Of a stretch of DNA of 64,000 nt, positions 6,517 through 19,394 are shown piece after piece. A program made the translations under genes and the position numbers. The stretch lies in contig NZ_SACT01000001.1 of assembly GCF_004016515.1 (NCBI RefSeq), positions 992,001 to 1,056,000 on the forward strand, in the 5' to 3' direction. This DNA is from Rubrivivax albus. Lineage in GTDB: Bacteria > Pseudomonadota > Gammaproteobacteria > Burkholderiales > Burkholderiaceae_C. The notes below the pieces were generated by a model. The model was given only the letters and a program-made list of their open reading frames with translations. It was not told where the DNA came from and made no database searches. The first letter of the stretch is position 1. Each line of letters begins with the position of its first letter.

Positions 6517-9375
6517 ATGATGGAGCAATACAGGGCGAACTCGTACCTGTTCGGCGGCAACGCCCCGTACGTGGAGGAGTTGTACGAGGCCTACCTCGAC
6601 AACCCCGGCAGCGTCCCTGACAACTGGCGGGCCTACTTCGACAACCTGCAGCATGTGCCGGCCGTCGATGGCACCGAGGCGCGCGACGTCGCCCACCTGC
6701 CGGTGATCCAGTCCTTCGCGCAGCGCGCCAAGGCCAACGCCTTCGTCAACCGCGTCAGCGGCGACGAGCTCGTCATCGCGCGCAAGCAGCTGATGGTGCA
6801 GAGCCTGATCGCCGCGTACCGGTCGCTGGGAGCGCGCTGGGCCGACCTGGACCCGCTCAAGCGCCTGGAGCGCCCGAAGATCCCCGAGCTGGAGCCGGCG
6901 TTCTACGACCTGAACGAGTCCGACATGGACACCACGTTCAGCGCCACCAACACCTACTTCAGCAAGGCGGAGCACATGACGCTCCGCGAGATCCTGAAGT
7001 CGCTGCGCGAGACCTACTGCGGCACGATCGGCGCGGAGATCATGCACATCACGCAGCCGGTGGAAAAGCGCTGGTGGCAGGAGCGGCTGGAGAGCGTGCG
7101 TGGCAAGGCCACGTTCACCGCCGACCAGAAGAAGCACATCCTCGACCGCCTGACTGCTGCCGAAGGCCTGGAACGCTACCTGCACACCAAGTACGTCGGC
7201 CAGAAGCGCTTCTCGCTGGAAGGCGGCGAGAGCTTCATCGCGTCGATGGACGAACTGATCCAGCGCGCCGGCAGCCAGGGTGTGCAGGAGATCGTCATCG
7301 GCATGGCCCACCGCGGCCGCCTGAACGTGCTCGTCAACACCCTGGGCAAGATGCCCAAGGACCTGTTCGCCGAGTTCGACCACACCGCGCCTGAGCAGTT
7401 GCCCGCCGGTGACGTGAAGTACCACCAGGGCTTCTCGAGCGACGTCACCACCCCCGGCGGCCCGGTGCACCTGAGCCTGGCCTTCAACCCCAGCCACCTG
7501 GAGATCGTCAACCCGGTGGTCGAGGGTTCGGTGAAGGCGCGCATGGAGCGCCGCGGCGACGCCACCGGCGCCCAGGTGCTGCCGGTGCTGGTGCACGGCG
7601 ACGCGGCCATCGCCGGTCAGGGCGTGGTGCAGGAGACGCTGGCGCTGTCGCAGACGCGCGGCTACTACACCGGCGGCACGGTGCACATCGTCATCAACAA
7701 CCAGATCGGCTTCACCACCAGCGACCCGCGCGACGCGCGCTCGTCGCTGTACTGCACCGACGTGGTCAAGATGATCGACGCCCCGGTGCTGCACGTGAAC
7801 GGCGACGATGCCGAGGCCGTGGTGCTGTGCACGCAGCTGGCCATGGACTACCGCCACCAGTTCAAGAAGGACGTGGTCGTCGACATCGTCTGCTTCCGCA
7901 AGCTGGGCCACAACGAGCAGGACACGCCCAGCCTGACGCAGCCGCTGATGTACAAGAAGATCGCGGCCCACCCGGGCACGCGCAAGCTGTACGGCGATAA
8001 GCTGGTGGCCCAGGGCGTTCTGCCGGCCGAAGGCCCCGACCAGATGGTCAAGGCCTTCCGCGCCGCGATGGACGAAGGCCGGCACACGGTGGACCCGGTG
8101 CTGACCAACTTCAAGAGCAAGTTCGCCGTCGACTGGGCGCCCTTCCTCGGCAAGAAGTGGACCGACGCGGCCGACACCGCGCTGCCGCTGGCCGAGATCA
8201 AGCGCCTGTCCGAGCGCGTGACCACGGTGCCGGACAACTTCAAGGTGCACCCGCTGGTCGAGAAGGTGCTGGCCGACCGCGCTGCCATGGGTCGGGGCGA
8301 GATCAACGTCGACTGGGGCATGGGCGAGACGCTGGCCTATGCGTCGCTGGTGGCCAGCGGCTACGCCGTGCGGCTGTCCGGCGAGGACTGCGGCCGCGGC
8401 ACCTTCACCCACCGCCACGCCGTGCTGCACGACCAGAACCGCGAGCGCTGGGACACCGGCACCTACGTGCCGCTGGAGCATGTGGCCGAGGGCCAGGCGC
8501 GCTTCACGGTGATCGACTCGCTGCTGTCGGAAGAGGCGGTGCTCGGTTTCGAGTACGGCTACGCCAGCGCCGAGCCGAACACGCTGACGATCTGGGAGGC
8601 CCAGTTCGGCGACTTCGTCAACGGCGCGCAGGTCGTGATCGACCAGTTCATCGCCAGCGGCGAGGTCAAGTGGGGCCGCGCCAACGGCCTGACGCTGATG
8701 CTGCCGCACGGCTACGAAGGCCAGGGCCCGGAGCACAGCTCGGCGCGCCTGGAGCGCTTCATGCAGCTGGCCGCGGACAACAACATGCAGATCTGCCAGC
8801 CGACGTCGGCGGCGCAGATCTTCCACCTGCTGCGCCGGCAAATGGTGCGCCAGTTCCGCAAGCCGCTGATCATCCTCACGCCCAAGAGCCTGCTGCGCGC
8901 CAAGGACGCCACCTCGCCGCTGAGCGAGTTCACCAAGGGCGAGTTCAGGACCGTGAACCCCGAGGTCGACACGTCCATCGTGCCGTCCAAGGTCAAGCGC
9001 GTGATCCTGTGCTCGGGCAAGGTGTACTACGACCTCGCACGCAAGCGGGCCGAGAAGGGCGTGGACGACGTCGCCATCATGCGCATCGCCCAGCTCTACC
9101 CGTTCCCGCACAAGAGCTTTGCGGCGGAAATGAAGAAGTACCCGAACGCCACCGATGTCGTGTGGTGTCAGGACGAGCCCCAGAACCAGGGCGCCTGGTT
9201 CTTCATCCAGCACCAGATCCACGAGAACATGCTCGAGGGTCAGCGGCTGGGCTACGCCGGCCGCGCCGCGTCGGCATCACCCGCGGTCGGCTACGCCCAC
9301 CTGCACCAGGAGCAGCAGAAGGCGCTCATCGAGCAGGCCTTTGGCAAGCTCAAGGGCTACGTGCTGACCAAGTGA
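6517..9375 (+). CDS. sucA: 2-oxoglutarate dehydrogenase E1 component
   Basis: This 952-residue thiamine-diphosphate enzyme decarboxylates 2-oxoglutarate and transfers the succinyl group to the lipoyl arm of SucB, in the TCA cycle. The N-terminal segment [20 protein letters not shown] is the E1o helix that contacts E2. The central domain shows [37 protein letters not shown] and [11 protein letters not shown], which form the ThDP/Mg pocket, and ends with [10 protein letters not shown] in the C-terminal transketolase-like domain. Length matches the family (about 930-960). Two adjacent ATG codons (6517, 6520) are both possible starts. It leads the operon sucA-sucB-(SHOCT/PspC)-lpdA, with 28 nt to sucB. 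Confidence 0.98.
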   Translation: MMEQYRANSYLFGGNAPYVEELYEAYLDNPGSVPDNWRAYFDNLQHVPAVDGTEARDVAHLPVIQSFAQRAKANAFVNRVSGDELVIARKQLMVQSLIAAYRSLGARWADLDPLKRLERPKIPELEPAFYDLNESDMDTTFSATNTYFSKAEHMTLREILKSLRETYCGTIGAEIMHITQPVEKRWWQERLESVRGKATFTADQKKHILDRLTAAEGLERYLHTKYVGQKRFSLEGGESFIASMDELIQRAGSQGVQEIVIGMAHRGRLNVLVNTLGKMPKDLFAEFDHTAPEQLPAGDVKYHQGFSSDVTTPGGPVHLSLAFNPSHLEIVNPVVEGSVKARMERRGDATGAQVLPVLVHGDAAIAGQGVVQETLALSQTRGYYTGGTVHIVINNQIGFTTSDPRDARSSLYCTDVVKMIDAPVLHVNGDDAEAVVLCTQLAMDYRHQFKKDVVVDIVCFRKLGHNEQDTPSLTQPLMYKKIAAHPGTRKLYGDKLVAQGVLPAEGPDQMVKAFRAAMDEGRHTVDPVLTNFKSKFAVDWAPFLGKKWTDAADTALPLAEIKRLSERVTTVPDNFKVHPLVEKVLADRAAMGRGEINVDWGMGETLAYASLVASGYAVRLSGEDCGRGTFTHRHAVLHDQNRERWDTGTYVPLEHVAEGQARFTVIDSLLSEEAVLGFEYGYASAEPNTLTIWEAQFGDFVNGAQVVIDQFIASGEVKWGRANGLTLMLPHGYEGQGPEHSSARLERFMQLAADNNMQICQPTSAAQIFHLLRRQMVRQFRKPLIILTPKSLLRAKDATSPLSEFTKGEFRTVNPEVDTSIVPSKVKRVILCSGKVYYDLARKRAEKGVDDVAIMRIAQLYPFPHKSFAAEMKKYPNATDVVWCQDEPQNQGAWFFIQHQIHENMLEGQRLGYAGRAASASPAVGYAHLHQEQQKALIEQAFGKLKGYVLTK

Positions 9376-9403
9376 CCCCGAACACGACGACGAAAGAACA
9401 ACG

Positions 9404-10669
<1,266 letters not shown>

Positions 10670-10694
10670 CCCGCACCACCCGAAGGAGCAGGCC

Positions 10695-11006
10695 ATGGGC
10701 ATTGCCGACGACCTCGAACGCCTGCAGGCGCTGCGCGCCGCGGGCACGCTCAACGACAGCGAGTTCGAACGCGCCAAGGCCCGTGTGCTGCAGGGCGACC
10801 CGCCGGTGCCGGCGTTCAACAAGCTGCGGCGCAGCCGCAGCGACCGCTGGCTCGGCGGCGTCTGCGGCGGCGTTGCCGTGCTCACCGGCGTGGACACCTG
10901 GATCTGGCGGCTGCTGGTGACCGGGCTGGCCCTGTTCGGCGGCACCGGCATCCTGCTTTACATCCTGCTGTGGATCTTCGTCCCCGACGAAGGCGCCACG
11001 AACTGA
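10695..11006 (+). CDS. Small SHOCT-like / PspC-domain membrane protein
   Basis: The 103-residue protein has two parts. Residues 1-33 (DDLERLQALRAAGTLNDSEF and following) look like a SHOCT oligomerisation helix pair. Residues 45-100 match PspC: RSRSDRWLGGVCGGVAVLTG, then one hydrophobic span (WIWRLLVTGLALFGGTGILL) and the end YILLWIFVPDE. PspC proteins act in phage-shock-type membrane stress signalling, but single-domain versions have no assigned role. It has its own ribosome-binding site (GAAGGAG) and lies between sucB and lpdA with 25- and 13-nt gaps, so it is almost certainly co-transcribed with the dehydrogenase. No PspA or PspF is nearby. A functional link to 2-OGDH is only suggested by position. 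Confidence 0.82.
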   Translation: MGIADDLERLQALRAAGTLNDSEFERAKARVLQGDPPVPAFNKLRRSRSDRWLGGVCGGVAVLTGVDTWIWRLLVTGLALFGGTGILLYILLWIFVPDEGATN

Positions 11007-11019
11007 AGAAGACCCCGAC

Positions 11020-12438
<1,419 letters not shown>

Positions 12439-12451
12439 CTCGGCGGCCCCC

Positions 12452-13549
12452 TTGGGCGTCCGCCAGCTCTACGAGCAGACCCTTGCCGAGCGCGGCTACC
12501 GCGCCGACGAGGCGCAGCTGCGCGCCATCACGGCGCTGGAGCGCTGCGAGCGCGAGTGGGCCGACTACAAGGCGCGCCGGCGCAACGCGCTGACCAAACT
12601 GCTGGTGCGCCCGCCGATCCCGCGCGGCGTCTACATGTGGGGCGGCGTCGGCCGCGGCAAGAGCTTCCTGATGGACTGCTTCTTCCAGGCCGTGCCGTTG
12701 CAGCGCAAGACGCGGCTGCACTTCCACGAGTTCATGCGCGAGGTGCACCGTGAGCTGCAGGAGCTCAAGGGCACGGCCGACCCGCTGAAGGTGCTGGGCG
12801 AGCGCATCGCGCGGCGCTTCCGGCTGATCTGCTTCGACGAGTTCCACGTCGCCGACGTGACCGACGCGATGATCCTGTACCGGCTGCTCGAGTCGATGTT
12901 CGCGCACCGGGTCAGCATCGTCACCACGTCGAACTTCGAGCCCGACGGCCTCTACCCCAACGGGCTGCACCGCGACCGCATCCTGCCGGCCATTGCATTG
13001 CTGAAGCAGCACCTGGAGGTCATCAACGTCGATGCCGGCACCGACTACCGGCAGCGCACGCTGGAGCAGGTGCAGCTCTACCACTGCCCGCTGGGCGAAG
13101 AGGCCGACGCCGCGATGGCGCAGGCGTTCGCGGAACTGGCCGAGGCGCGCGACGAGGACCCGGTGCTGCACATCGAGCACCGCCAGCTGCGCTCGCTCCG
13201 GCGCGCCGGTGGGGTCGTGTGGTTCGACTTCGCTACCCTGTGCGGCGGGCCGCGGTCGCAGAACGACTACCTCGAGATCGCGTCGCGCTTCCACACCGTG
13301 CTGCTGTCGGGCGTGCCGCAGATGCCACCGCGGCTGGCCAGCGAGGCACGGCGCTTCACGTGGCTGGTGGACGTGCTCTACGACCGGCGCGTGAAGCTCA
13401 TCCTGTCGGCCGCGGTGCCGGCCGAGCAGCTCTACACCGAAGGCCCACTGGCCCACGAGTTCCCGCGCACCGTGTCGCGGCTGCAGGAGATGCAGTCGGC
13501 GGAATACCTCGGCCTGGACCGGCGCGAGGTGGACACGCGCCTGACCTGA
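12452..13549 (+). CDS. zapE: Cell division ATPase ZapE (AFG1-like)
   Basis: The 365-residue AAA-type ATPase belongs to the ZapE/AFG1 family, which in E. coli associates with the Z-ring under stress or low oxygen. The Walker A motif is GGVGRGKSFLMDCFF, Walker B is RLICFDEFHVADVTD, and family blocks VSIVTTSNFEPDGLYPNGLH and YLEIASRFHTVLLSGVP are present. The only start that keeps the family N-terminus (VRQLYEQTLAERGY) in full is a TTG at 12452, 14 nt after lpdA; no clear Shine-Dalgarno is seen, so translation may be coupled to lpdA. The stop codon is immediately adjacent to the stop of the convergent phosphatase gene (TGATCA). Confidence 0.93.
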   Translation: MGVRQLYEQTLAERGYRADEAQLRAITALERCEREWADYKARRRNALTKLLVRPPIPRGVYMWGGVGRGKSFLMDCFFQAVPLQRKTRLHFHEFMREVHRELQELKGTADPLKVLGERIARRFRLICFDEFHVADVTDAMILYRLLESMFAHRVSIVTTSNFEPDGLYPNGLHRDRILPAIALLKQHLEVINVDAGTDYRQRTLEQVQLYHCPLGEEADAAMAQAFAELAEARDEDPVLHIEHRQLRSLRRAGGVVWFDFATLCGGPRSQNDYLEIASRFHTVLLSGVPQMPPRLASEARRFTWLVDVLYDRRVKLILSAAVPAEQLYTEGPLAHEFPRTVSRLQEMQSAEYLGLDRREVDTRLT

Positions 13550-14314
13550 TCAGGCCCGCAGTGCGTCGATGCGCACCAGCGCCAGCGACAGGTTGTCGCC
13601 GCCGCCACGCGCCCGCTGCCGCGCCTTGGTCACCAGCATCTCGCAGGCCTCGCGCGGCGGCAGGGTGTTGACGATCGCGCCCATCTCCTTGGGCGTGAAA
13701 TAGTGCCACAGACCATCGCTGCAGGCCACCAGTGCGTCGCCGGGCTGCAGCGCGCCCAGGCGCCAGGGCGTGTGCGGCGGCTCCTGGTGCGTGCCCAGGC
13801 AGCCGGTGAGCAGGTTGGACTGCGGGTGCGTGTTGGCCTGCTCTTCTGTGATCTTGCCTTCGTCGACCAGCTTCTGCACGAAGGAATGGTCGCTGGTGCG
13901 GCCGGCCATTTCGGCGCCACGGAAGTGGTACACGCGGGAATCCCCGGCGTGCACGACGTCGCAGTGCAGGTCGGGCGTGACGAGGAAGGCGGCCACCGTG
14001 CTGTGCGGTTCCTCCTCGGCCGTGATCGCCGTCAGCTTGATCATCAGGTGCGACTCGTCCACCAGCGCCTTGAGCAACTCGGGCGCTTCGTCCTTGCCCG
14101 GGACGAAGCGGTCGAACAGCTGGCGCGCTGTCAGCAGCACCTGGTCGGCCGCCTTGCGGCCACCGCTCTTGCCGCCCATGCCGTCGGCCAGCACCGCCAG
14201 CGCGCAGCCAGCCACGCGGCTGTGCATCAGGATCTCCACCTGGTCCTGCTGGTAGGCGCGGTCGCCGCGGTGGATGCCGGTGGCGGCGGTGAGTCGGAAC
14301 GGGGGCACGGTCAT
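13550..14314 (-). CDS. PP2C-type serine/threonine phosphatase
   Basis: The 254-residue PPM-family phosphatase would dephosphorylate Ser/Thr (or Asp-linked) phosphoproteins using two Mn/Mg ions. Metal-binding signatures are RGDRAYQQDQVEILMHSR, LADGMGGKSGG, VVHAGDSRVYHFR, ACSDGLWHYF and the final GGDNLSLALVRI. No transmembrane or sensor domain is present. The partner kinase (Hanks-type) or an anti-sigma type target is not nearby, so its substrate is unknown. The gene is alone on the minus strand, stop-to-stop with zapE and divergent from the DUF465 gene, with a 39-bp spacer that must contain both start regions (TATAAA is visible near 14326-14331). Confidence 0.9.
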   Translation of the reverse strand: MTVPPFRLTAATGIHRGDRAYQQDQVEILMHSRVAGCALAVLADGMGGKSGGRKAADQVLLTARQLFDRFVPGKDEAPELLKALVDESHLMIKLTAITAEEEPHSTVAAFLVTPDLHCDVVHAGDSRVYHFRGAEMAGRTSDHSFVQKLVDEGKITEEQANTHPQSNLLTGCLGTHQEPPHTPWRLGALQPGDALVACSDGLWHYFTPKEMGAIVNTLPPREACEMLVTKARQRARGGGDNLSLALVRIDALRA

Positions 14315-14353
14315 CGTGCGCGACTATAAACTCGGTGCACGCATGCGCCGGCC

Positions 14354-14557
14354 ATGGAACAGAACCTGCATTCGCCGCAACGTCGGCTGATCGAACTGCG
14401 CATCGAGCACGCTGACCTCGACAGCCTGATCGACCATGGCGCCGCCGATCCCGCCATCGACGACCTGGCCCTGCGACGGCTGAAGAAGCGCCGGCTGGCG
14501 CTGCGCGACGAGATCGCCAGGCTGGAAGACCAGCTCGACCCGCCCGAGCCGGCCTGA
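14354..14557 (+). CDS. DUF465 (YdcH-like) small coiled-coil protein
   Basis: The 67-residue, highly charged protein is almost wholly helical, with the pattern RRLIELRIEHADLDSLIDHG in the N-terminal helix and LRRLKKRRLALRDEIARLED in the C-terminal helix, as in the DUF465/YdcH family. The two helices probably form an antiparallel hairpin. No function is established for the family. It ends 2 nt before the helicase start, so the two are co-transcribed and likely translationally coupled. Confidence 0.85.
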   Translation: MEQNLHSPQRRLIELRIEHADLDSLIDHGAADPAIDDLALRRLKKRRLALRDEIARLEDQLDPPEPA

Positions 14558-14559
14558 GC

Positions 14560-16545
14560 ATGAGCGGGCTCAGGCAGCAGGTGGCCGAGACCTTCGCGGC
14601 CGGTGGCGCGCTGGCGCGGCGCGAGCCCGGGTTCCGGCCGCGCGAGGCACAGAACCGGCTGGCCGATGCCGTGGGCCAGGCCGTCGAGGCACGCAGTTCC
14701 CTCGTCGCCGAGGCCGGCACCGGTGTCGGCAAGACCTTCGCCTACCTGGTGCCCTTGCTGCTGTCGGGCGCGCGTGCGCTGGTCAGTACCGCCACGAAGA
14801 GCCTGCAGGATCAGCTTTTCCTGCGCGACCTGCCGCGGCTGCGCGACGCATTGGGCGTGCCGGTGACGCTGGCGCTGCTCAAGGGTCGCTCGAGCTACCT
14901 GTGCCTCCACCGGCTGGCCCAGGCGCGGCTGACCGCGCAACTGCCCGACCGCTGGGCCGTGCGCCAGCTGGCCCGGGTGGAAGCCTGGGCCACGGCCACG
15001 CGCACCGGCGACCTGGCGGAGGTCGAGGGCCTGGACGAGCGATCGCCGGTGATCCCGCTGGTCAGCTCCACACGCGACAACTGCCTGGGCAGCGACTGTC
15101 CCGACTTTGCCCGCTGCCACGTGGTGGCCGCGCGCCGCGAGGCCATGGCGGCCGACCTGGTCGTCGTCAACCACCACCTGTTCTTCGCCGACCTCGCCCT
15201 GCGCGACAGTGGCGTGGCCGAACTGCTGCCGACGGTGGACGTGGCGGTGTTCGACGAGGCTCACCAGCTCGTCGAGGCCGGTGTGCAGTTCCTGGGCCAC
15301 AACCTGGGCACCGGCCAGGTGATCGACGTCGCGCGCGACCTGCTGGCCGCCGGCCTGCAGCACGCCCGCGGCCTGCAGGACTGGCAGGGCCTGAGCGGCA
15401 CGCTGGACAAGGCCGCACGCGACCTGCGCCTCGCCTGCGCCGGCGGGCGCAATGACATCCGTGGCACGCTCAAGCTGCGCTTCGACGAATGTGCCAGCGA
15501 GGACGCGCTGCACGAACCCCTGGCGGCGGTGGCGCAGGCCGCCGAGGCCGCGGCTGCGGCGGCCGATGCGGTGGAGGGCGCTGCGGCCGACTTCGACCGC
15601 CTGGCCCAGCGATGCCGCGAGCTGGCCGGCCTGACGGCCCGGTTCAACGCGGACCTGCCCATGGGCCACGTGCGCTGGGTGGACCTGAGCACGCACCAGG
15701 CGCGGCTGGTGGAGTCGCCGCTGGACATCCGCGCCATGCTGACCGAGCAACGGCAGAAGGCGCCGAAGGCCTGGGTCTTCACCTCGGCCACGCTGGGCGA
15801 CGGTGACGACTTCGCGTGGTTCACGCGCAGCACCGGGCTGGAGGACGCGGCCCACCTGCGCGTGGGCAGCCCGTTCGACTACCCGGCGCAGGCCCGGCTG
15901 TGGGTGCCGCAGCGCATGCCGCAGCCCGCCGACGCCGGCCATCCGGCCGCCGTGGGCACGCTGGCGGCGCGCATCGCCCACCGGCTGCAGGGCCGCTGCT
16001 TCGTGCTGACCACCACGCTGCGCGTGCTGCCGCTGATCGCCGACGCCGCCCGGGCCTGGCTGGAGCGCCACGGTGGCGCGGTGGAGGTGCTGGTGCAGGG
16101 CAGCGAACCCCGGCGCTCGCTGCTGCAGCGCTTCGGCGATGGTCACGGCCGGCTGCTGGTGGGCTCGCACAGCTTCTGGGAAGGCATCGACATGCCCGGC
16201 GACGCGCTGCAGTGCGTGCTGATCGACAAGCTGCCGTTCCCGCCGCCGAACGATCCGCTGGTCGAGGCCCGGGTGCGCCAGCTGAAGGCCGAGGGCCAGG
16301 ATCCGTTCGATGCCTACTTCGTGGCCGAGGCGGCGGTGGCCCTGAAGCAGGGCGCCGGGCGACTGATCCGCACCGAGGCCGACCACGGCCTGCTGGTGCT
16401 GTGCGACCCGCGGTTGCGTGGTGCCCGCTATGGCGCCCGGCTTCTGGCGGCACTGCCGCCGATGGGCGTCATCGATGACGAGGCACAGGCGCGGGACTGG
16501 TTGGCGGCGCTGTCCCAGCGCAGCGGCATCGAGCGCACTGGCTGA
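14560..16545 (+). CDS. ATP-dependent DNA helicase, DinG/YoaA (XPD-like) family
   Basis: The 661-residue superfamily 2 helicase shows Walker A AEAGTGVGKTFAYLVPLL (near residue 50), the DEAH box VAVFDEAHQLVEAG, motif V-like LLVGSHSFWEGIDMPGDAL and motif VI KQGAGRLIRTEADHG. Four cysteines between motifs Ia and II (SSYLC, DNCLGSDC, ARC) are placed to bind the 4Fe-4S cluster that defines XPD/DinG helicases. It should unwind DNA 5'-3', including forked, D-loop or R-loop structures during replication stress. It is closer in length to YoaA (about 640) than to E. coli DinG (about 716), so I do not give a symbol. It converges on bamD, with 36 bp between stops. Confidence 0.92.
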   Translation: MSGLRQQVAETFAAGGALARREPGFRPREAQNRLADAVGQAVEARSSLVAEAGTGVGKTFAYLVPLLLSGARALVSTATKSLQDQLFLRDLPRLRDALGVPVTLALLKGRSSYLCLHRLAQARLTAQLPDRWAVRQLARVEAWATATRTGDLAEVEGLDERSPVIPLVSSTRDNCLGSDCPDFARCHVVAARREAMAADLVVVNHHLFFADLALRDSGVAELLPTVDVAVFDEAHQLVEAGVQFLGHNLGTGQVIDVARDLLAAGLQHARGLQDWQGLSGTLDKAARDLRLACAGGRNDIRGTLKLRFDECASEDALHEPLAAVAQAAEAAAAAADAVEGAAADFDRLAQRCRELAGLTARFNADLPMGHVRWVDLSTHQARLVESPLDIRAMLTEQRQKAPKAWVFTSATLGDGDDFAWFTRSTGLEDAAHLRVGSPFDYPAQARLWVPQRMPQPADAGHPAAVGTLAARIAHRLQGRCFVLTTTLRVLPLIADAARAWLERHGGAVEVLVQGSEPRRSLLQRFGDGHGRLLVGSHSFWEGIDMPGDALQCVLIDKLPFPPPNDPLVEARVRQLKAEGQDPFDAYFVAEAAVALKQGAGRLIRTEADHGLLVLCDPRLRGARYGARLLAALPPMGVIDDEAQARDWLAALSQRSGIERTG

Positions 16546-16581
16546 AAGTCGGTTGCAGGGTCAGGCTCGGGCCGGGAGTGG

Positions 16582-17388
16582 CTACCAGAACTGCCACCAG
16601 GCGCGGTCGGGCGCCAGCAGGCCGTCGCGCAGGAAGCGGCTGTCGGGGAAGTTCAGCTTCAGCACCCGGTCGGCACCGTCGCGCAGTTCGTCCAGGCCCA
16701 GCCGGTCGTAGCTGCGTGCCAGGATGTAAAGCGCCTCCTCGGCCGCGGGCGCGTTCTGGTAGTCGCTGACGGCCCGCTGGGCGCGGTTGGCGGCGGCCAG
16801 GAAGGCGCCACGCCGGTAGTAGTAGCGCGCCACGTGCACCTCGTGGCTGGCCAGCGCATTGACGATGTAGGCCATGCGGATGCGGGCATCCGGGGTGTAC
16901 TTCGAGTCCGGGAACTGCTCGGTCAGCAGCTTGAAGGACTGGTACGAGTCGCGGGAGGCCTGCTGGTCGCGCTCCGACAGGTCCTGGCGCGAGACCTTGC
17001 CCAGCAGCCCGAGGTCGTCGTTGAAGTTGACCAGCCCGCGCAGGTACAACGCGTAGTCATAGGCCGGGCTGGATGGGTGGAACTTGATGAAGCGGTCCAG
17101 CGTGGCCACCGCTTCCTCGCGCTCGCCGGCACGCCACTGCGCGTAGGCCTTGTCGAGCAGCGCCTGCTGCGAGATCAGCGTGCCTCCCCCCAGCGCTTCC
17201 ACCCGTGCCAGGTTGCGGATGGCGGCGTCGTAGGCGCCGTTCTCGAGGTCGGCGCGGGCCTCGGCGTAGGCATCCTCGGCGGTCTGGTCCTCCGGCCGCT
17301 TGGGCGCATTGCCGCAGCCGGCAACGAACAGGGCACAGGCCAGCACGGTGCCGAGGGCACGGGCGCGCAGGGGAAACCGGAGACTCAT
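16582..17388 (-). CDS. bamD: Outer membrane protein assembly factor BamD (ComL)
   Basis: The 268-residue lipoprotein has a type II signal peptide ending in FVAGC, with lipidation predicted at C25. It has the usual five TPR-like helix pairs, with recognisable EDAYAEARADLENGAYDAAI, RFIKFHPSSPAYDYALYLRG, LLTEQFPDSKYTPDARIRM and VARYYYRRGAFLAAANRAQR blocks. BamD is the essential lipoprotein of the BAM complex that recruits BamA substrates at the inner face of the outer membrane; bamA and bamB are also in this window. The ATG at 17388 is selected because the lipoprotein signal begins there; a much longer upstream frame is not credible. It is divergent from rluD, an arrangement found in many betaproteobacteria. 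Confidence 0.95.
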   Translation of the reverse strand: MSLRFPLRARALGTVLACALFVAGCGNAPKRPEDQTAEDAYAEARADLENGAYDAAIRNLARVEALGGGTLISQQALLDKAYAQWRAGEREEAVATLDRFIKFHPSSPAYDYALYLRGLVNFNDDLGLLGKVSRQDLSERDQQASRDSYQSFKLLTEQFPDSKYTPDARIRMAYIVNALASHEVHVARYYYRRGAFLAAANRAQRAVSDYQNAPAAEEALYILARSYDRLGLDELRDGADRVLKLNFPDSRFLRDGLLAPDRAWWQFW

Positions 17389-17431
17389 GGGCAGGGCAGG
17401 GCGCCGGCTGGCGCTCGCGGACAATGCAGTC

Positions 17432-18424
<993 letters not shown>

Positions 18425-18605
18425 TCCTGAAGATGCGGTGATCCGGCTGGCAGCGTCCGCCGGCCCGCGCGGCCAGGCCAGACGCCGGCGCGCGGTACCC
18501 GCCGCACCCCACGGGTGGCGACTAGGTCGAGGCGACCCCCACCCATCCGCCTGGCACCGGCGCCATTCGCCCGCCACGCGGGCCTGCCCCTGGACCTGGA
18601 CTGGC
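18425..18605 (+). other. Spacer between rluD and scpB
   Basis: The 181-bp spacer has no recognisable gene. A TAGAAT hexamer at 18414-18419, within the last codons of rluD, is a plausible -10 for a scpB-rluB transcript with a long leader. An open frame runs in from 18438 in phase with scpB, but its translation (Arg/Pro-rich) does not look like protein. Confidence 0.3.
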
Positions 18606-19394
18606 ATGAACACATCGGATGCGAAACGCGTCCTCGAGACTGCGCTCATCTGCGCGCCTGCGCCGTTGCCCCTGCGCGAACTGCGTCAGCTGTTCGACGA
18701 CCAGCTCGGCGCCGACACCCTGCGCTCGCTGCTCGACGAGCTGGCGAGCGACTGGGCGGGTCGCGGGGTCGAGCTCGTGGCGCTGGCTTCCGGCTGGCGG
18801 TTTCAGAGCCGACCGGAGATGCGCATCTTCCTCGACCGGCTGCACCCCGAAAAGCCGCCCCGCTATTCACGCGCCGCCATGGAGACGCTGGCCATCGTGG
18901 CCTACCGCCAGCCGGTCACGCGTGGCGACATCGAGGACATCCGCGGCGTCACCGTGAGCAGCCAGATCGTCAAGCAGCTGGAAGACCGCGGCTGGATCGA
19001 GGCCATCGGCTACCGCGAGGCGCCTGGCCGCCCCGCGCTCTACGCGACCACGCGGCAGTTCCTCGACGACCTCGGGTTGCAGAGCCTGTCGCAATTGCCG
19101 CCCCTGGAAGCGCCCGGTGGCGAGCAGGCCCTCGCGGGACTGCTCGCGTCCGGCGACGTGGCCAACGACGCCCCGGCCGTCGACCAGGCTGAACTGCCGC
19201 TCGACGGCGAGGCGGACGAGCCCGTGCCCGGGTCCGAAGCCCCTGTCGATCCCGAGGTGGCCACTGGTGTCGCGAACCGCGAACCATCGCTGGTCGACGC
19301 ACCCGTCGCGCCCGGTGAAGGTGCGATCGAGCCGCCATCCGACGACACCGCCCTTTCCCGTTCCCCACAAGACGCTCCAGAGACCCCACGATGA
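18606..19394 (+). CDS. scpB: Segregation and condensation protein B
   Basis: The 262-residue protein contains the tandem winged-helix ScpB core, with [20 protein letters not shown] at the start, [20 protein letters not shown] and [20 protein letters not shown] in the second winged helix, and [20 protein letters not shown]. ScpB dimers bind the kleisin ScpA and SMC to form condensin. The C-terminal 70 or so residues (from [12 protein letters not shown] on) are acidic and low-complexity, longer than in E. coli-type or Bacillus proteins. ScpA is not in the window. The start is ATG 18606, where homology begins. The stop overlaps the rluB start (ATGA), so the two are translationally coupled. Confidence 0.93.
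   Translation: MNTSDAKRVLETALICAPAPLPLRELRQLFDDQLGADTLRSLLDELASDWAGRGVELVALASGWRFQSRPEMRIFLDRLHPEKPPRYSRAAMETLAIVAYRQPVTRGDIEDIRGVTVSSQIVKQLEDRGWIEAIGYREAPGRPALYATTRQFLDDLGLQSLSQLPPLEAPGGEQALAGLLASGDVANDAPAVDQAELPLDGEADEPVPGSEAPVDPEVATGVANREPSLVDAPVAPGEGAIEPPSDDTALSRSPQDAPETPR

Noticed and set aside
6469..9222. A 917-codon open frame antisense to sucA
   Set aside because: Same shadow effect; composition (His/Val/Arg/Gln-rich) is not protein-like and sucA is unambiguous.
18438..18605. Upstream extension of scpB or a separate small gene
   Set aside because: The open frame is Arg/Pro-rich with no ribosome-binding site or homology pattern, and scpB homology begins at ATG 18606.
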